Shown: positions 9,319 through 17,771 of the stretch, one piece after another
Layout of the letters: each line of letters begins with the position of its first letter
Position numbering within the stretch: the stretch's first letter is position 1
NCBI GenBank assembly: GCA_947168885.1
Contig: CAMVNQ010000023.1
Span: 1 to 45,700 of the forward strand
Direction of reading: 5' to 3'
DNA from: an uncultured Clostridia bacterium
Lineage (GTDB): Bacteria; Bacillota; Clostridia; Oscillospirales; Ruminococcaceae
Length of the DNA: 45,700 nucleotides
Translations under genes and position numbers: made by a program
Notes under the pieces: model-generated
Database searches by the model: none
The model's input: only the letters and a program-made list of their open reading frames with translations
Told to the model about the DNA's origin: nothing

Positions 9319-9338
9319 TGCACAATTTCATTTGTGCA
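9319..9338. repeat. inverted repeat TGCACAA / TTGTGCA
   Basis: Seven-base perfect arms separated by six bases, lying between the sigma-A-type and ECF-like promoter elements of the 9223 gene. It could be an operator or a leader hairpin. Confidence 0.45.
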
Positions 9339-9403
9339 GTTCGTACAAATTGCAAAAATTTATCCACAGTTATAATACCACAAAATAACGACTTTTTCAA
9401 CAC

Positions 9404-9438
9404 AAAAAGCAACCCCGGCACTCGTCCGAATGCCGGGG
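9404..9438 (-). terminator. intrinsic terminator after the 1055-residue sensor gene
   Basis: Minus strand: CCCCGGCA, ten-base loop, TGCCGGGG, then TTGCTTTTTG. GC-rich stem plus T-tract directly after the gene ending at 9506. Confidence 0.85.
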
Positions 9439-9505
9439 CTCCTGTTATTCAATATTATTCCGCACTATCGGTGCCACGCTTGGGTAACACTTTTTTAAAT
9501 ATTAT

Positions 9506-12500
9506 TCAATTCTCCTCATCTTCGATTATAACCTCTTCATCGCTCGAAGTCTCTTCCTCTATATACTCATCCTCTTCGATGACCGACGCGTCGTCCCGCT
9601 CCGGGAAGGAGTATGCCGAGCGTGTGACATTGCAGACAGGAGCTCCGCCCACCATTTCCGTTTCAAACGATAGAATGAAGTAATGATCCGTAGGTTCAGG
9701 GTAAGCAAAATTCCGCTCAACGAACGCGTCAAATTCCGTCTGTTTGTAGTATCTCACAGCGAGCTTCAGGTCGCGTCTGCCGTCGCCGCTGATGTAGTAA
9801 ATATTAGTTGGCGGCAGCGACTTTGTACCCGCGATCTCCCACACGACACCGTCCTTGTCGGTGAAGCTGCCGGAGCCGTCAAAGCCTCCGATTTTCACAA
9901 AGCCGGTTTCGAGGCAGAATTGGCTGAATATCGCACTTTGTGCGCTGTTGCCCATGAGCTTGTAAAGTCCCCATACGCCTATCTCGTCGCCGGGGTGCAG
10001 CTCGCGGTCGTTCTCAAATCTGTTTGCAATAACGTATTTGTCGGAAGCGGTATTTATTATAAAAACGTCCTTTTCATCGGAACCGCCGCCGTATGATGCC
10101 AAATTCCACCAACCCTTGTACAGCACGTCGGGCGCGTCTTTCTTGATGATGTAGCATTCGCCGACACCGCAGTTGATATACGGCATGACATACAGTTCGT
10201 CGGTCTCGGCGATACCGCGCGGGAATATCCAGTTCTCGAACGTGAACATATCGTCGCGGTATGTGAGCAGTACGCCGTTGTCGTCGGAGCTGCCGCCGTC
10301 CTTTTCCCACTTGCCGTAGAACGACTTCTCGAACAGCTCGGTGTCAAAGCCGCTTGTTATCTCCGCGAGACGGAACGAGTAGGTCTCTCTGTAGGCGTAA
10401 TTTGTGAGCTTTCGCTTGAATACGTCCCATGAGTTCGCGTACATTGCAGCAGCTTCGCCCGTGAAGGTCTCCTCATACAGCGGAAGGATATTTTGCACTG
10501 CTTCGGGAGTTATCCCGGCGGTAGAGTAGTCGTCGATAGTGTGGTAATAGAGCCACTTCGGGCAGAACGCGTACTTGCCGACAACGATAGAATATTCGCT
10601 TGCGAAATGCTGTGCCGCCGCACTGTCGTCGGCATTTTTTATTACCGCGATGTCCTCCTCCGTGTAGATGTATAATGTGTTGTCAAGCAGATTTGTGGCG
10701 CTTTCAAAATGTTCATTTATTTTCTTTATTGCCTCCGTGATCTCATCATCTGTCAGCTCCATATCCCTTGCCATACCGTAAAAGTTCGGACTGTCATAAA
10801 GGGTGTAAGGCGTTTCGATGCCTTCGATACGTTTACGATATTCGTTGTGTTTTTCATAGTCAAAATTTACGATCTGATCGGCGCCGAAAAGCTTCGGCTG
10901 CCATAGCGAATAAAAAGTAAAGCATCCCAACGGAAATTCCGTCGGACTGAACGGTTCCGGCATATTGTCGGTCTTTACCGAAAGGCGGTCAGTGATCTCC
11001 GCGATCTCGGCGTATCCAGTCAGCTTCGCCTTGAAAAGCTCCCAAGACTTTTCATCGAGATCCTCACCGTTGTCCGTGCCGGTGAATGTCTTTTCGTAGA
11101 GCGGTATCTTTGCCGCTATCATATCCGGTGTAATGCCGATCGCCGCGTAATCTTCGGCAGTGTGGTAGTAGAGCCACTCCGGCGAGATAACGTAGTTGCT
11201 GCCGGGCAGCCATATCGAGTAGTCCGACATGAACAGTGCAATTATCTCCGCATCATTACCGCTTTTCAGTGCGTTTATCTCTTCATCGGAGAATATCTCG
11301 TTGCGACAGTTCATTACAGCGCCTTCATTTCCGCTTTCTTCCGCTTTTTCGAGACTTTCCTGCCACCTTGCATTGCGCTTTTCAAAGTATTCGTCAATTT
11401 CCCCGGAGGTTATCCCGAACTGCTTGATAACGCCCGCGACATTATTATTGTCGTCGAGCCTGTACGGTGTGCGTATGCTCGTGCACATTCTGTTCCACTC
11501 ATCGTAATTCTCGCGTCCGCGGCAGTCCATAGCCGCGCCGACGGCTTTCGTTTTCCACTGGAATTCAAACTGAGCGTTGTCTGTGTCGTGCCATTCGGGG
11601 AAGGGTCTCGGCATGGACGTGTCGGTTATTTGCCCGAAACGGTCGGCGCTGTATTTGCTGTACACAATGCCACCGTTGACATAGAAATAAGCGATATTGT
11701 CAAAATACACGATGCGGTCATTCACGCGGATATCCGGGTCGGCGTAAACGTCACCGATCAACGCCTGCACGAACACCCCGCCGTTACCGTCGTCAACGCT
11801 TCGTCTTACAAACGGCTTCAATTCCTCACCGCTGTTAAGGATAACGCGGAAGTCGTTTTCGAGATCGTCAATGTCGTCTATACTGTCGGCTTTGTACTTA
11901 AACCCGAACATATACGGGCATACCCATATAGTTTCAAGCGTGACCTTTTTGTTATTGTATGTGTACATATCCCGATTCACTTCTATATCGCCGGTCGGGA
12001 GCTTCCCCGAAAAATACACGGGTATCTTGAAGCTTTCAGTGCCGTCCCATTTCGTGAAAATAATGTTCGTGTCGTATTTCGCGCTTTTCAGGTCGAACAC
12101 CTCTACGGAATAAGACACGGTATCGCCGTCCTCCGATACTTTGTCGAAACGGCTCGCGGTCTGTGCGCGCTCCTCGTTACCCTCAATCTTAATATTGAAT
12201 GTGAACGGCTTTACACCCTTGTACGTCACATCAATGTAAAGCTTGCACCAAAGGCGATCGAACTCATACCCAGTGACGTGAACATCAAAGTCGTCGAAGC
12301 TGCGGCGCTCGTCGGCGTGTACATACAGTGCGCCGTGTTCGTTATCAACACTTGTAACAACCGGCTCACTTACGGTAGTTATAACTCCCGGTCTGTCCGG
12401 CTCTCTCACCGCTATCTTATCCCAGTTTATTATCAGCAGCACCGCCGCGCCGATAATAAGGATTGCCGCCGCTGCAACACCGAGCGAATGTGTCACCCAA

Positions 12501-12673
12501 TATATCACGCGGTCTTTTTTGCTTATCTCGCCAATGTCCTCGACAGGGGTTACAGCTACCACAGCGCGGGTATCGGCTGCGCGTTCCTGACTGCCGTGGC
12601 TCGGCATAGCCTCGGTTATGAACCTGTCGTCAAGTCCGCCGATAATTTCCATAACAAGCTCTTCGCGTCTCAT
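9506..12673 (-). CDS. giant membrane anti-sigma-like sensor, WLYYHT-repeat ectodomain
   Basis: 1055 residues: about 56 cytoplasmic residues (MRREELVMEIIGGLDDRFIT...), a transmembrane helix (about 57-84, VIYWVTHSLGVAAAAILIIG), then about 970 extracytoplasmic residues. Residues about 400-556 and 620-764 are a tandem repeat: each begins TPYxLxD and contains P(E/K)WLYYHTxxDYxxxGITPxx, then LYExTFTG, then SWxxFKxKLTxYA. After these comes a Gly/Trp-rich domain (YKGWWNLASYGGGSDEKDVF...) and an acidic tail. Its ATG overlaps the sigma factor stop by 4 bases (ATGA), so it is probably the sigma factor's regulator. The helix is nearly identical to those of the 13391 and 19405 products while the ectodomains differ. 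No known ligand-binding domain is recognised. Confidence 0.85.
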   Translation of the reverse strand: MRREELVMEIIGGLDDRFITEAMPSHGSQERAADTRAVVAVTPVEDIGEISKKDRVIYWVTHSLGVAAAAILIIGAAVLLIINWDKIAVREPDRPGVITTVSEPVVTSVDNEHGALYVHADERRSFDDFDVHVTGYEFDRLWCKLYIDVTYKGVKPFTFNIKIEGNEERAQTASRFDKVSEDGDTVSYSVEVFDLKSAKYDTNIIFTKWDGTESFKIPVYFSGKLPTGDIEVNRDMYTYNNKKVTLETIWVCPYMFGFKYKADSIDDIDDLENDFRVILNSGEELKPFVRRSVDDGNGGVFVQALIGDVYADPDIRVNDRIVYFDNIAYFYVNGGIVYSKYSADRFGQITDTSMPRPFPEWHDTDNAQFEFQWKTKAVGAAMDCRGRENYDEWNRMCTSIRTPYRLDDNNNVAGVIKQFGITSGEIDEYFEKRNARWQESLEKAEESGNEGAVMNCRNEIFSDEEINALKSGNDAEIIALFMSDYSIWLPGSNYVISPEWLYYHTAEDYAAIGITPDMIAAKIPLYEKTFTGTDNGEDLDEKSWELFKAKLTGYAEIAEITDRLSVKTDNMPEPFSPTEFPLGCFTFYSLWQPKLFGADQIVNFDYEKHNEYRKRIEGIETPYTLYDSPNFYGMARDMELTDDEITEAIKKINEHFESATNLLDNTLYIYTEEDIAVIKNADDSAAAQHFASEYSIVVGKYAFCPKWLYYHTIDDYSTAGITPEAVQNILPLYEETFTGEAAAMYANSWDVFKRKLTNYAYRETYSFRLAEITSGFDTELFEKSFYGKWEKDGGSSDDNGVLLTYRDDMFTFENWIFPRGIAETDELYVMPYINCGVGECYIIKKDAPDVLYKGWWNLASYGGGSDEKDVFIINTASDKYVIANRFENDRELHPGDEIGVWGLYKLMGNSAQSAIFSQFCLETGFVKIGGFDGSGSFTDKDGVVWEIAGTKSLPPTNIYYISGDGRRDLKLAVRYYKQTEFDAFVERNFAYPEPTDHYFILSFETEMVGGAPVCNVTRSAYSFPERDDASVIEEDEYIEEETSSDEEVIIEDEEN

Positions 12674-13230
12674 ATCCCGATACCCTCCTTTTCAAGAAAT
12701 TTCCGCAGCTTCTCGCGCACCCGCCGAAGTGTCACCGTGACATTCCCCTCGGTCGTGTGCAGGTCTTTCGCTATGTCGCCGTATTTGCTGCAATAAAAAT
12801 ACCGCCGCACGAACATCACGCGCTTGTCCTTCGGGAGCGTCAGCAGGAACCTCTCTATTGCTTTAAGCACCGCGTTTCTGTCTGCTGTACTTTCGACCGT
12901 TTCCGCAAGCGGCAGGAATTCCGCTATCTCGTCAAAGCTGACTGCGCTGTAGCCGCTGCCATTTCTGGCAGTTTTCCGGCTCTTGAACATATCTATCGCA
13001 AGATTTCGCAAAATTCGCAGCACAAAAGAGCCGAGCTTCGCCGGTCGCTGCGGCGGGATAACATTCCACACCTTCATGTATGTATCGTTCGTGCATTCCT
13101 CGCTGTCCTCGCGACTTCCGAGAATACCGTATGCCGTGTTCCGGCAGCATTCGCCGTATTTCCTGTCAGTCTCGGTTATTGCGTCCTCCGAGCGTGCAAA
13201 ATACAGTTCGATTATCTTTTCGTCGTCCAT
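12670..13230 (-). CDS. ECF-type RNA polymerase sigma factor (cluster 2)
   Basis: 186 residues beginning MDDEKIIELYFARSEDAITE. Region 2 is YGECCRNTAYGILGSREDSE...ECTNDTYMKVWNVIPPQRP with the -10 recognition helix ILRNLAIDMFK. Region 4 is LPKDKRVMFVRRYFYCSKYG...DIAKDLHTTEGNVTVTLRRVRE. Start chosen because GGGAGG lies 6 bases upstream of the ATG at 13230. Region 2 is closely similar to those of the sigma factors at 16440 and 23021, so the three are paralogues. It has its own tandem promoter (sigma-A type, then ECF-like), consistent with autoregulation. Confidence 0.93.
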   Translation of the reverse strand: MDDEKIIELYFARSEDAITETDRKYGECCRNTAYGILGSREDSEECTNDTYMKVWNVIPPQRPAKLGSFVLRILRNLAIDMFKSRKTARNGSGYSAVSFDEIAEFLPLAETVESTADRNAVLKAIERFLLTLPKDKRVMFVRRYFYCSKYGDIAKDLHTTEGNVTVTLRRVREKLRKFLEKEGIGI

Positions 13231-13249
13231 TTCCGTCCTCCCGTCTGAA

Positions 13250-13293
13250 CTTCTCTACATATAAAGACGAGAAAATATACCAAAACCTAACAC
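13250..13293 (-). promoter_or_regulatory. ECF-like promoter of sigma gene 13230
   Basis: Minus strand: GTGTTAGGTTT (from 13293), 13 bases, CGTC (13269-13266), then TTTATATGTAGAGAAG. It has the shared architecture described for the other sigma genes here and lies directly upstream of the ribosome binding site. Confidence 0.65.
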
Positions 13294-13317
13294 ATTTTAT
13301 CAAAATTTTCTGAAATT

Positions 13318-13346
13318 ATTATAGCGCAATTTTGCGGGGATTGCAA
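13318..13346 (-). promoter_or_regulatory. sigma-A-type promoter of sigma gene 13230
   Basis: Minus strand TTGCAA (13346-13341), 17-base spacer, TATAAT (13323-13318). It lies upstream of the ECF-like promoter, giving basal plus autoregulated transcription. Confidence 0.65.
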
Positions 13347-13351
13347 CAGTC

Positions 13352-13382
13352 AAAATAAAGGACAGAGGGATAACCTCTGCCC
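13352..13382 (-). terminator. intrinsic terminator after the 831-residue sensor gene
   Basis: Minus strand: GGGCAGAGG, five-base loop, CCTCTGTCC (one G-T pair), then TTTATTTTG. It directly follows the gene ending at 13391 and overlaps the -35 side of the next promoter. Confidence 0.8.
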
Positions 13383-13390
13383 CTTGTTAT

Positions 13391-15886
13391 TCAACGCCAG
13401 TGATAGAACGTGTCCGAGAAGGCTATCCGCCACCCATCGTTCGTCCTGACAATCCGATATTTGTTGTATGAGACCGTGTATTTGTCGTTTTGCATCTCGT
13501 CATAGACGGGATCCTCGCCAAGCTTGACGTGGTAGCACTTCGACAGGAACACGATCTCGTCGTCGGTCTGCGTTTGCAGTAGATAGTCGATGTGCACAAG
13601 CGTCAGGTCGCCGCCCGCCGCAGTAGGTTGATAATACAGCTCTTCACCGTATTTGTAGAAAGTTCCGGCATGCTGATTTAACAGAGTGTTCGCCCATTCC
13701 TCAGTAAACACGTCAAGCCAAGCTTTGCGGAAGCTCTCATAGGTGAAGCCTGTCGAGTACAGCTTTGTGAACGCACTATCCCTGTCCGGCTCCGGAACTC
13801 TTATCACAGTCTTTGCCGCACTACTGTCAACGCCGCCAAAGCCGTCTATATCTGCAAAGTCGTCAGTGACCGTTATGCTATTCAGAAAATATCCTTTGAA
13901 GAACAGCTCTTTCAACCCGTCAACGCCTAAGCTGTCGAGAAATTCCCCGACCTTGTACCGTTCATACCGGTTATCATGCGTATCAGACCACCATTTTGCC
14001 CAGTCCAGATATCGTTGTGTCAGTGTATTATCCGCGTTGAACTTCGATAGGCTCTCCGAGGGCGCAGGCTCTCCCTCCGTGACCTCGACGGCACTTTCGT
14101 CCGGCAGTATCATCGGATTTTCATAGGGGATATGCTCTATCGGCTTGTTGTACATTATCGTTATCTCATCTACCGCGTCGGCTATCGCTTCACCCGCGAC
14201 AACACTCATGCCCTCGGCCACATAGCAGTCATAATACAGTCCGGAATACACCCATGTGCCGGTACCGTTGGTCTCTTTTACTATCATATAGTTGCCGCAA
14301 CCGTTTGCGCAGCCTATCTCGCTCACTGTGCCGTCCGTGATTGCATATACATCGGAATGGTTCATATCAGGCTTCACGGTGAAGGTGTTGTTACCCTTGT
14401 ACCGAAGAGTGTACAGCCCGCCGCCAACGTCTATCGGGTACGCGAAGCCGTTGCCGCTCTCCACGAATTTCCGAAGCTGCTCAGCGGCTTCCTTGGCTTC
14501 ACCGTTAAGGCGGTCGGTGTAGGTGAAGTGCTCAAGGTCGAGCACTATGCTCTTGTCGCCCGTGTAAATGTCATGGTATGTCAAACCGCCCTTGCCGTCG
14601 CTCACGATGCTTTCAAGCGGCTGCTCGGTATCGATGAACAGGTCGCGTATGCGTTCAAGCTGTCTGCCGTCATACGCATAGACCGTCACGGCAAAGCGCT
14701 TGTACAGCGGTACGCCCACAAGTATGACTGCCATTTTGCTGCCGAAATTTTCGGCATCGAGCGTGTAAGCTATGACGTTGAAGCTGCCCATTGTGTCGAA
14801 TTGCAGAACCCAGTTGTTTTTTTCGTAGCCCTTTGTAACGAGCATCTCTTCACCGAAATTAAGCTCTCCGTCGCCGTTTTTGGGGTGTATCGTGACGGTC
14901 GCATTTTCGGCGGAGCGTACAACGCGGCTGTAGTCCTCGCCGACGGTTATTTCGTTCAGACGCACACTCGCGTAAAGGTCGGTGCCTTCGATATCGCAGT
15001 CAACGCGTATATTTTCGGCGGGTACGCCGCGGTACAGCCGGTCATACGGCGTGTTGTCGTCGTATGTCACAACAGTATCATTTAACCCGAAATTGCCTTT
15101 GCCCCGTATCTCAATGCCAACGGCGCTGTCGTCTGTTCCCCTAAACGTCACATCGTCGGGACTCTTGACCGTGCGAATATTGTACGGGTCAAAGTCGAAC
15201 TTGCCGTCCGCAGTGAAAACATATGGGGTCATCATATATTCACCGCTGTCAAGCGGCATAAACACAAGTCCCCAATACCCGTTTCTGCGGTTCTTCGCCA
15301 GCTTCAGCTCTATACCGCGTTCCCACTCGAAGGTATCGTCGCGGGTGAGTAATTGCGCGCTCGCGATAGCCTGACCGGTCGCGGTGTCGGCTATCTCTAC
15401 CCGGGCATCACGCGTGTTGCACACTGGACTTCTGCCTTCTGTAAGCTGCGCTTCTTCGCACACAAGTCGCAGACACTTGCCGTCAACGGTCTTGCTCGGC
15501 ATCGTCAGCGCGAGGAGTTCCTCGGGTATAATATCGGGGACGTACAGCGTCGCTGTATCGTCGTTTTCCGAAGCAGCGAACGTGGTTGTTGCGGCATCGA
15601 TCACAGCGGGCTCCCTCACCGCTATCTTATCCCAATTCATTATCAGCAGCACCGCAGCGCCGATGATAAAGAACGCTGCCGCTGCAACACCGAGCGAATG
15701 TGTCACCCAATATATAATACGTTCCTTCTTCGTTATCTGCACCTCGGACCCATATTGAACAAGATTGGCGGAATTAACGGGAACCGCTGCACTGTCTGCG
15801 TCCAGATAAGTGGGGGCGGCTTTTTCTATCATGTCTTCTCCGATGTCTCCAAGAGCTTTTATAAGTCTGTCGGCTCTGTCGTTCAT
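13391..15886 (-). CDS. giant membrane anti-sigma-like sensor, degenerate LytM-like ectodomain
   Basis: 831 residues: a cytoplasmic N-terminus (MNDRADRLIKALGDIGEDMI...), a transmembrane helix (about 58-85, IIYWVTHSLGVAAAAFFIIG), then the ectodomain. Residues about 480-575 resemble an M23/LytM peptidase barrel (FAYPID..., HSDVYAITDGTVSEIG..., GNYMIVKE..., VAEGMSVVAGEAIAD). The zinc-binding HxxxD and HxH signatures are absent, so it is probably a binding module and not an enzyme. The C-terminus (about 700-831, ending IVRTNDGWRIAFSDTFYHWR) looks like an SnoaL/IseA-type alpha+beta domain, which I cannot assign firmly. The start overlaps the sigma gene stop by 4 bases. Confidence 0.83.
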   Translation of the reverse strand: MNDRADRLIKALGDIGEDMIEKAAPTYLDADSAAVPVNSANLVQYGSEVQITKKERIIYWVTHSLGVAAAAFFIIGAAVLLIMNWDKIAVREPAVIDAATTTFAASENDDTATLYVPDIIPEELLALTMPSKTVDGKCLRLVCEEAQLTEGRSPVCNTRDARVEIADTATGQAIASAQLLTRDDTFEWERGIELKLAKNRRNGYWGLVFMPLDSGEYMMTPYVFTADGKFDFDPYNIRTVKSPDDVTFRGTDDSAVGIEIRGKGNFGLNDTVVTYDDNTPYDRLYRGVPAENIRVDCDIEGTDLYASVRLNEITVGEDYSRVVRSAENATVTIHPKNGDGELNFGEEMLVTKGYEKNNWVLQFDTMGSFNVIAYTLDAENFGSKMAVILVGVPLYKRFAVTVYAYDGRQLERIRDLFIDTEQPLESIVSDGKGGLTYHDIYTGDKSIVLDLEHFTYTDRLNGEAKEAAEQLRKFVESGNGFAYPIDVGGGLYTLRYKGNNTFTVKPDMNHSDVYAITDGTVSEIGCANGCGNYMIVKETNGTGTWVYSGLYYDCYVAEGMSVVAGEAIADAVDEITIMYNKPIEHIPYENPMILPDESAVEVTEGEPAPSESLSKFNADNTLTQRYLDWAKWWSDTHDNRYERYKVGEFLDSLGVDGLKELFFKGYFLNSITVTDDFADIDGFGGVDSSAAKTVIRVPEPDRDSAFTKLYSTGFTYESFRKAWLDVFTEEWANTLLNQHAGTFYKYGEELYYQPTAAGGDLTLVHIDYLLQTQTDDEIVFLSKCYHVKLGEDPVYDEMQNDKYTVSYNKYRIVRTNDGWRIAFSDTFYHWR

Positions 15887-16440
15887 ATCTGCACACCCTC
15901 CTTTTCCAAATATTCCCGCAGCTTCTCGCGTGTGCGGTGCAGTGACATTTTGACCTTGCTCTCACCGAGATGCATTTCGGCAGCTATCTCCGATACAGTG
16001 CGAAGATACCAGTATCGTTTCAGGAATATGAGCTGCTTTTCACAGTCGAGCGAACGCAAAAACTTATCAAGCAGAGCCGAAAGCTCCTTGTCATCGACGC
16101 ACTTCTCGACAGTATCGGGCGACGGTAGGCTCTCCGAAAGCTCATCATAAGCCGCTCCGTATCTTCCGCCGCGTTTCTTGGCTGAAAGACGCTCCAGCAT
16201 ATTCAAAGCAAGATTTCGGGCTATACGGGCTATGAACGCACGGAATTTTTCGGGACGCTGCGGAGGTATGAGTTCCCACAGCCGCATATATGTATCATTG
16301 ACGCATTCTTCGCTGTCCTCTCGGCTTCCAAGTATGCCGAATGTCACAGAACGGCAGAATGAACCGTGTTTCTTGTCGGTCTCGGTTATCGCATCTTCCG
16401 AGCGTGCGAAATACAGTTCTATTATTTCGGAGTCCTTCAT
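15883..16440 (-). CDS. ECF-type RNA polymerase sigma factor (cluster 3)
   Basis: 185 residues beginning MKDSEIIELYFARSEDAITE. Region 2 is HGSFCRSVTFGILGSREDSE...ECVNDTYMRLWELIPPQRPE with IARIARNLALNMLER. Region 4 is DCEKQLIFLKRYWYLRTVSE...IAAEMHLGESKVKMSLHRTRE. GGGAGG precedes the ATG at 16440 by 6-7 bases. It is a paralogue of the sigma factors at 13230 and 23021, but the region 4 recognition helix differs, so promoter choice may have diverged. It is divergent from the exported cell-wall-binding gene at 16712. Confidence 0.93.
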   Translation of the reverse strand: MKDSEIIELYFARSEDAITETDKKHGSFCRSVTFGILGSREDSEECVNDTYMRLWELIPPQRPEKFRAFIARIARNLALNMLERLSAKKRGGRYGAAYDELSESLPSPDTVEKCVDDKELSALLDKFLRSLDCEKQLIFLKRYWYLRTVSEIAAEMHLGESKVKMSLHRTREKLREYLEKEGVQI

Positions 16441-16460
16441 CTTATCCCTCCCGTTTTAGT

Positions 16461-16502
16461 TCTCTGATATATATGACAGGAAATGAGCGCCAAACGTCAC
16501 AC
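16461..16502 (-). promoter_or_regulatory. ECF-like promoter of sigma gene 16440
   Basis: Minus strand: GTGTGACGTTT (from 16502), 13 bases, TGTC (16478-16475), then ATATATATCAGAGAAC. The -10 half-site has TGTC where the others have CGTC or CGTT. Confidence 0.6.
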
Positions 16503-16515
16503 TTTTTTTAAAAAT

Positions 16516-16544
16516 ATTATATCTCATTTCCGAAACAAATGCAA
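16516..16544 (-). promoter_or_regulatory. sigma-A-type promoter of sigma gene 16440
   Basis: Minus strand TTGCAT (16544-16539), 17 bases, TATAAT (16521-16516), just upstream of the ECF-like element. Confidence 0.6.
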
Positions 16545-16628
16545 CGGTTAATTTCTTTGTGCATTATGCCTGATATCGAGCTTGCTGTTTGTGCAACCAT
16601 ACAAATTTATAGAAACATCTCATAATTA

Positions 16629-16668
16629 TGTCACATTTTGTCCTTTTTGATCGTTTATATATATGAAG
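16629..16668 (+). promoter_or_regulatory. ECF-like promoter of the cell-wall-binding gene pair
   Basis: Plus strand: TGTCACATTT (from 16629), 13 bases, CGTT (16652-16655), then TATATATATGAAG. It has the same layout as the sigma-gene promoters, which makes the 16712-17772 genes candidate targets of these sigma factors. Confidence 0.6.
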
Positions 16669-16711
16669 GGCGTAAATAAGCAAAAACACCAGACAAGAAA
16701 GGATAACAGCA

Positions 16712-17752
16712 ATGAAAAAGAAGTTAAAACTGATCGCAGCCGCTCTTGCGGCAATTACCGCGCTGTCCTGCACAAGCGCAACAGCTTACGCGGACAAGCT
16801 GAAAACTGTTGGCGGAGTTACATATAAGTATTCTGACAGCGGAGAGCAGAAAGGTAAGTACACCGGCTGGGCGAAAACGAGCAAGGGACGGTATTACTAC
16901 AAAGACGGGGTGAAGCTCAAAAGCAAGTGGCTGTCCGTAAAAGGCAGGAAAACATACTATCTGCTCAGCAGCGGGAAAATGGCGACCGGAGACATATTCT
17001 TCAAGAACGGGAAAACATATCATTTCGGCAGTGACGGAAAGCTTGATTTCGGCATTTTTGCGGGAATAAACAAAACTGATGAGGACGAGATCACTCAGTC
17101 GTCCCTGCGAATGCAGTACGACGGCTTTGCGGTCGCGATACAGGATACTCCCGTTTGGGGGATAAGTTTAGATGACGATTACGGTATAACCAATTTCCGG
17201 GCGGAGTTTGTACGCTTCAACACCGACGACTACATCATAGAGCACAAGGACGGCAGCGGCAATTGGGTCGAGTGCGAAAGAACAGAACATGAGAAACAGG
17301 TATTGTCCGAAAGCGCCGATACTGCCGAAAGCTTTTTCCGGCTTAGCTATGAACGTATAGTGCCGGGATACGGATTTACGGAAATAAACTGGGCGGACAG
17401 GTACGGAAAGCTGCCGGCGGGCGAATACCGCTATGTGAACAACTACACCTGCACACCGCCGGACGGTTCCGCACAGTTCACCGGAAAATTCAGATTCACG
17501 TTCACCGTCAGAGAAGACCGTGTTTTCACCGCAGCGGAACTACAGGCTGTCTATGACCGTCTGAATGAGCACAGGAAGGAATACGGCATTTATGAATTGT
17601 ATATCTCAGAAGACCGTAACCGCGTTGAAGCCGTTGTCTATGATGCGCTCAGCGCCGATGAACTGAATGCCGCGTTAAGGGAGTATATAAAAACTCTCGA
17701 TGATGACAGGATCTTATTGATCGGATATGATGATCTTGGTGTCGATGACTGA
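16712..17752 (+). CDS. exported cell-wall-binding-repeat protein with Ig-like domain
   Basis: 346 residues; AAAGGA lies upstream of the ATG. The signal peptide is MKKKLKLIAAALAAITALSC...ATAYA. Residues about 40-115 are choline/cell-wall-binding-type repeats (YTGWAKTSKGRYYYKDGVKL, then KTYYLLSSGKMATGDIFFKN, then KTYHFGSDGKLDFG). Residues about 130-275 look like an Ig-like domain (VWGISLDDDYG..., NWADRYGKLPAGEYRYVNNY) of the type repeated in the 19405 sensor. The C-terminus holds a YDRLNEHRKEYGIYELYISE helix-strand segment. The product probably binds the cell surface. It is followed 19 bases later by a paralogue, and its promoter has the ECF-like motif. Confidence 0.87.
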   Translation: MKKKLKLIAAALAAITALSCTSATAYADKLKTVGGVTYKYSDSGEQKGKYTGWAKTSKGRYYYKDGVKLKSKWLSVKGRKTYYLLSSGKMATGDIFFKNGKTYHFGSDGKLDFGIFAGINKTDEDEITQSSLRMQYDGFAVAIQDTPVWGISLDDDYGITNFRAEFVRFNTDDYIIEHKDGSGNWVECERTEHEKQVLSESADTAESFFRLSYERIVPGYGFTEINWADRYGKLPAGEYRYVNNYTCTPPDGSAQFTGKFRFTFTVREDRVFTAAELQAVYDRLNEHRKEYGIYELYISEDRNRVEAVVYDALSADELNAALREYIKTLDDDRILLIGYDDLGVDD

Positions 17753-17771
17753 TATCAGGAGGAAGATGAGA

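Noticed and set aside
11162-12796. 544-codon plus-strand ORF
   Set aside because: Lies opposite the 1055-residue sensor gene; no ribosome binding site or recognisable sequence.
12932-13150. Additional minus-strand ORF inside the sigma gene
   Set aside because: Overlaps the sigma factor completely in another frame and has no start signal.
14132-15085. 317-codon plus-strand ORF
   Set aside because: Mirror of the 831-residue sensor gene.
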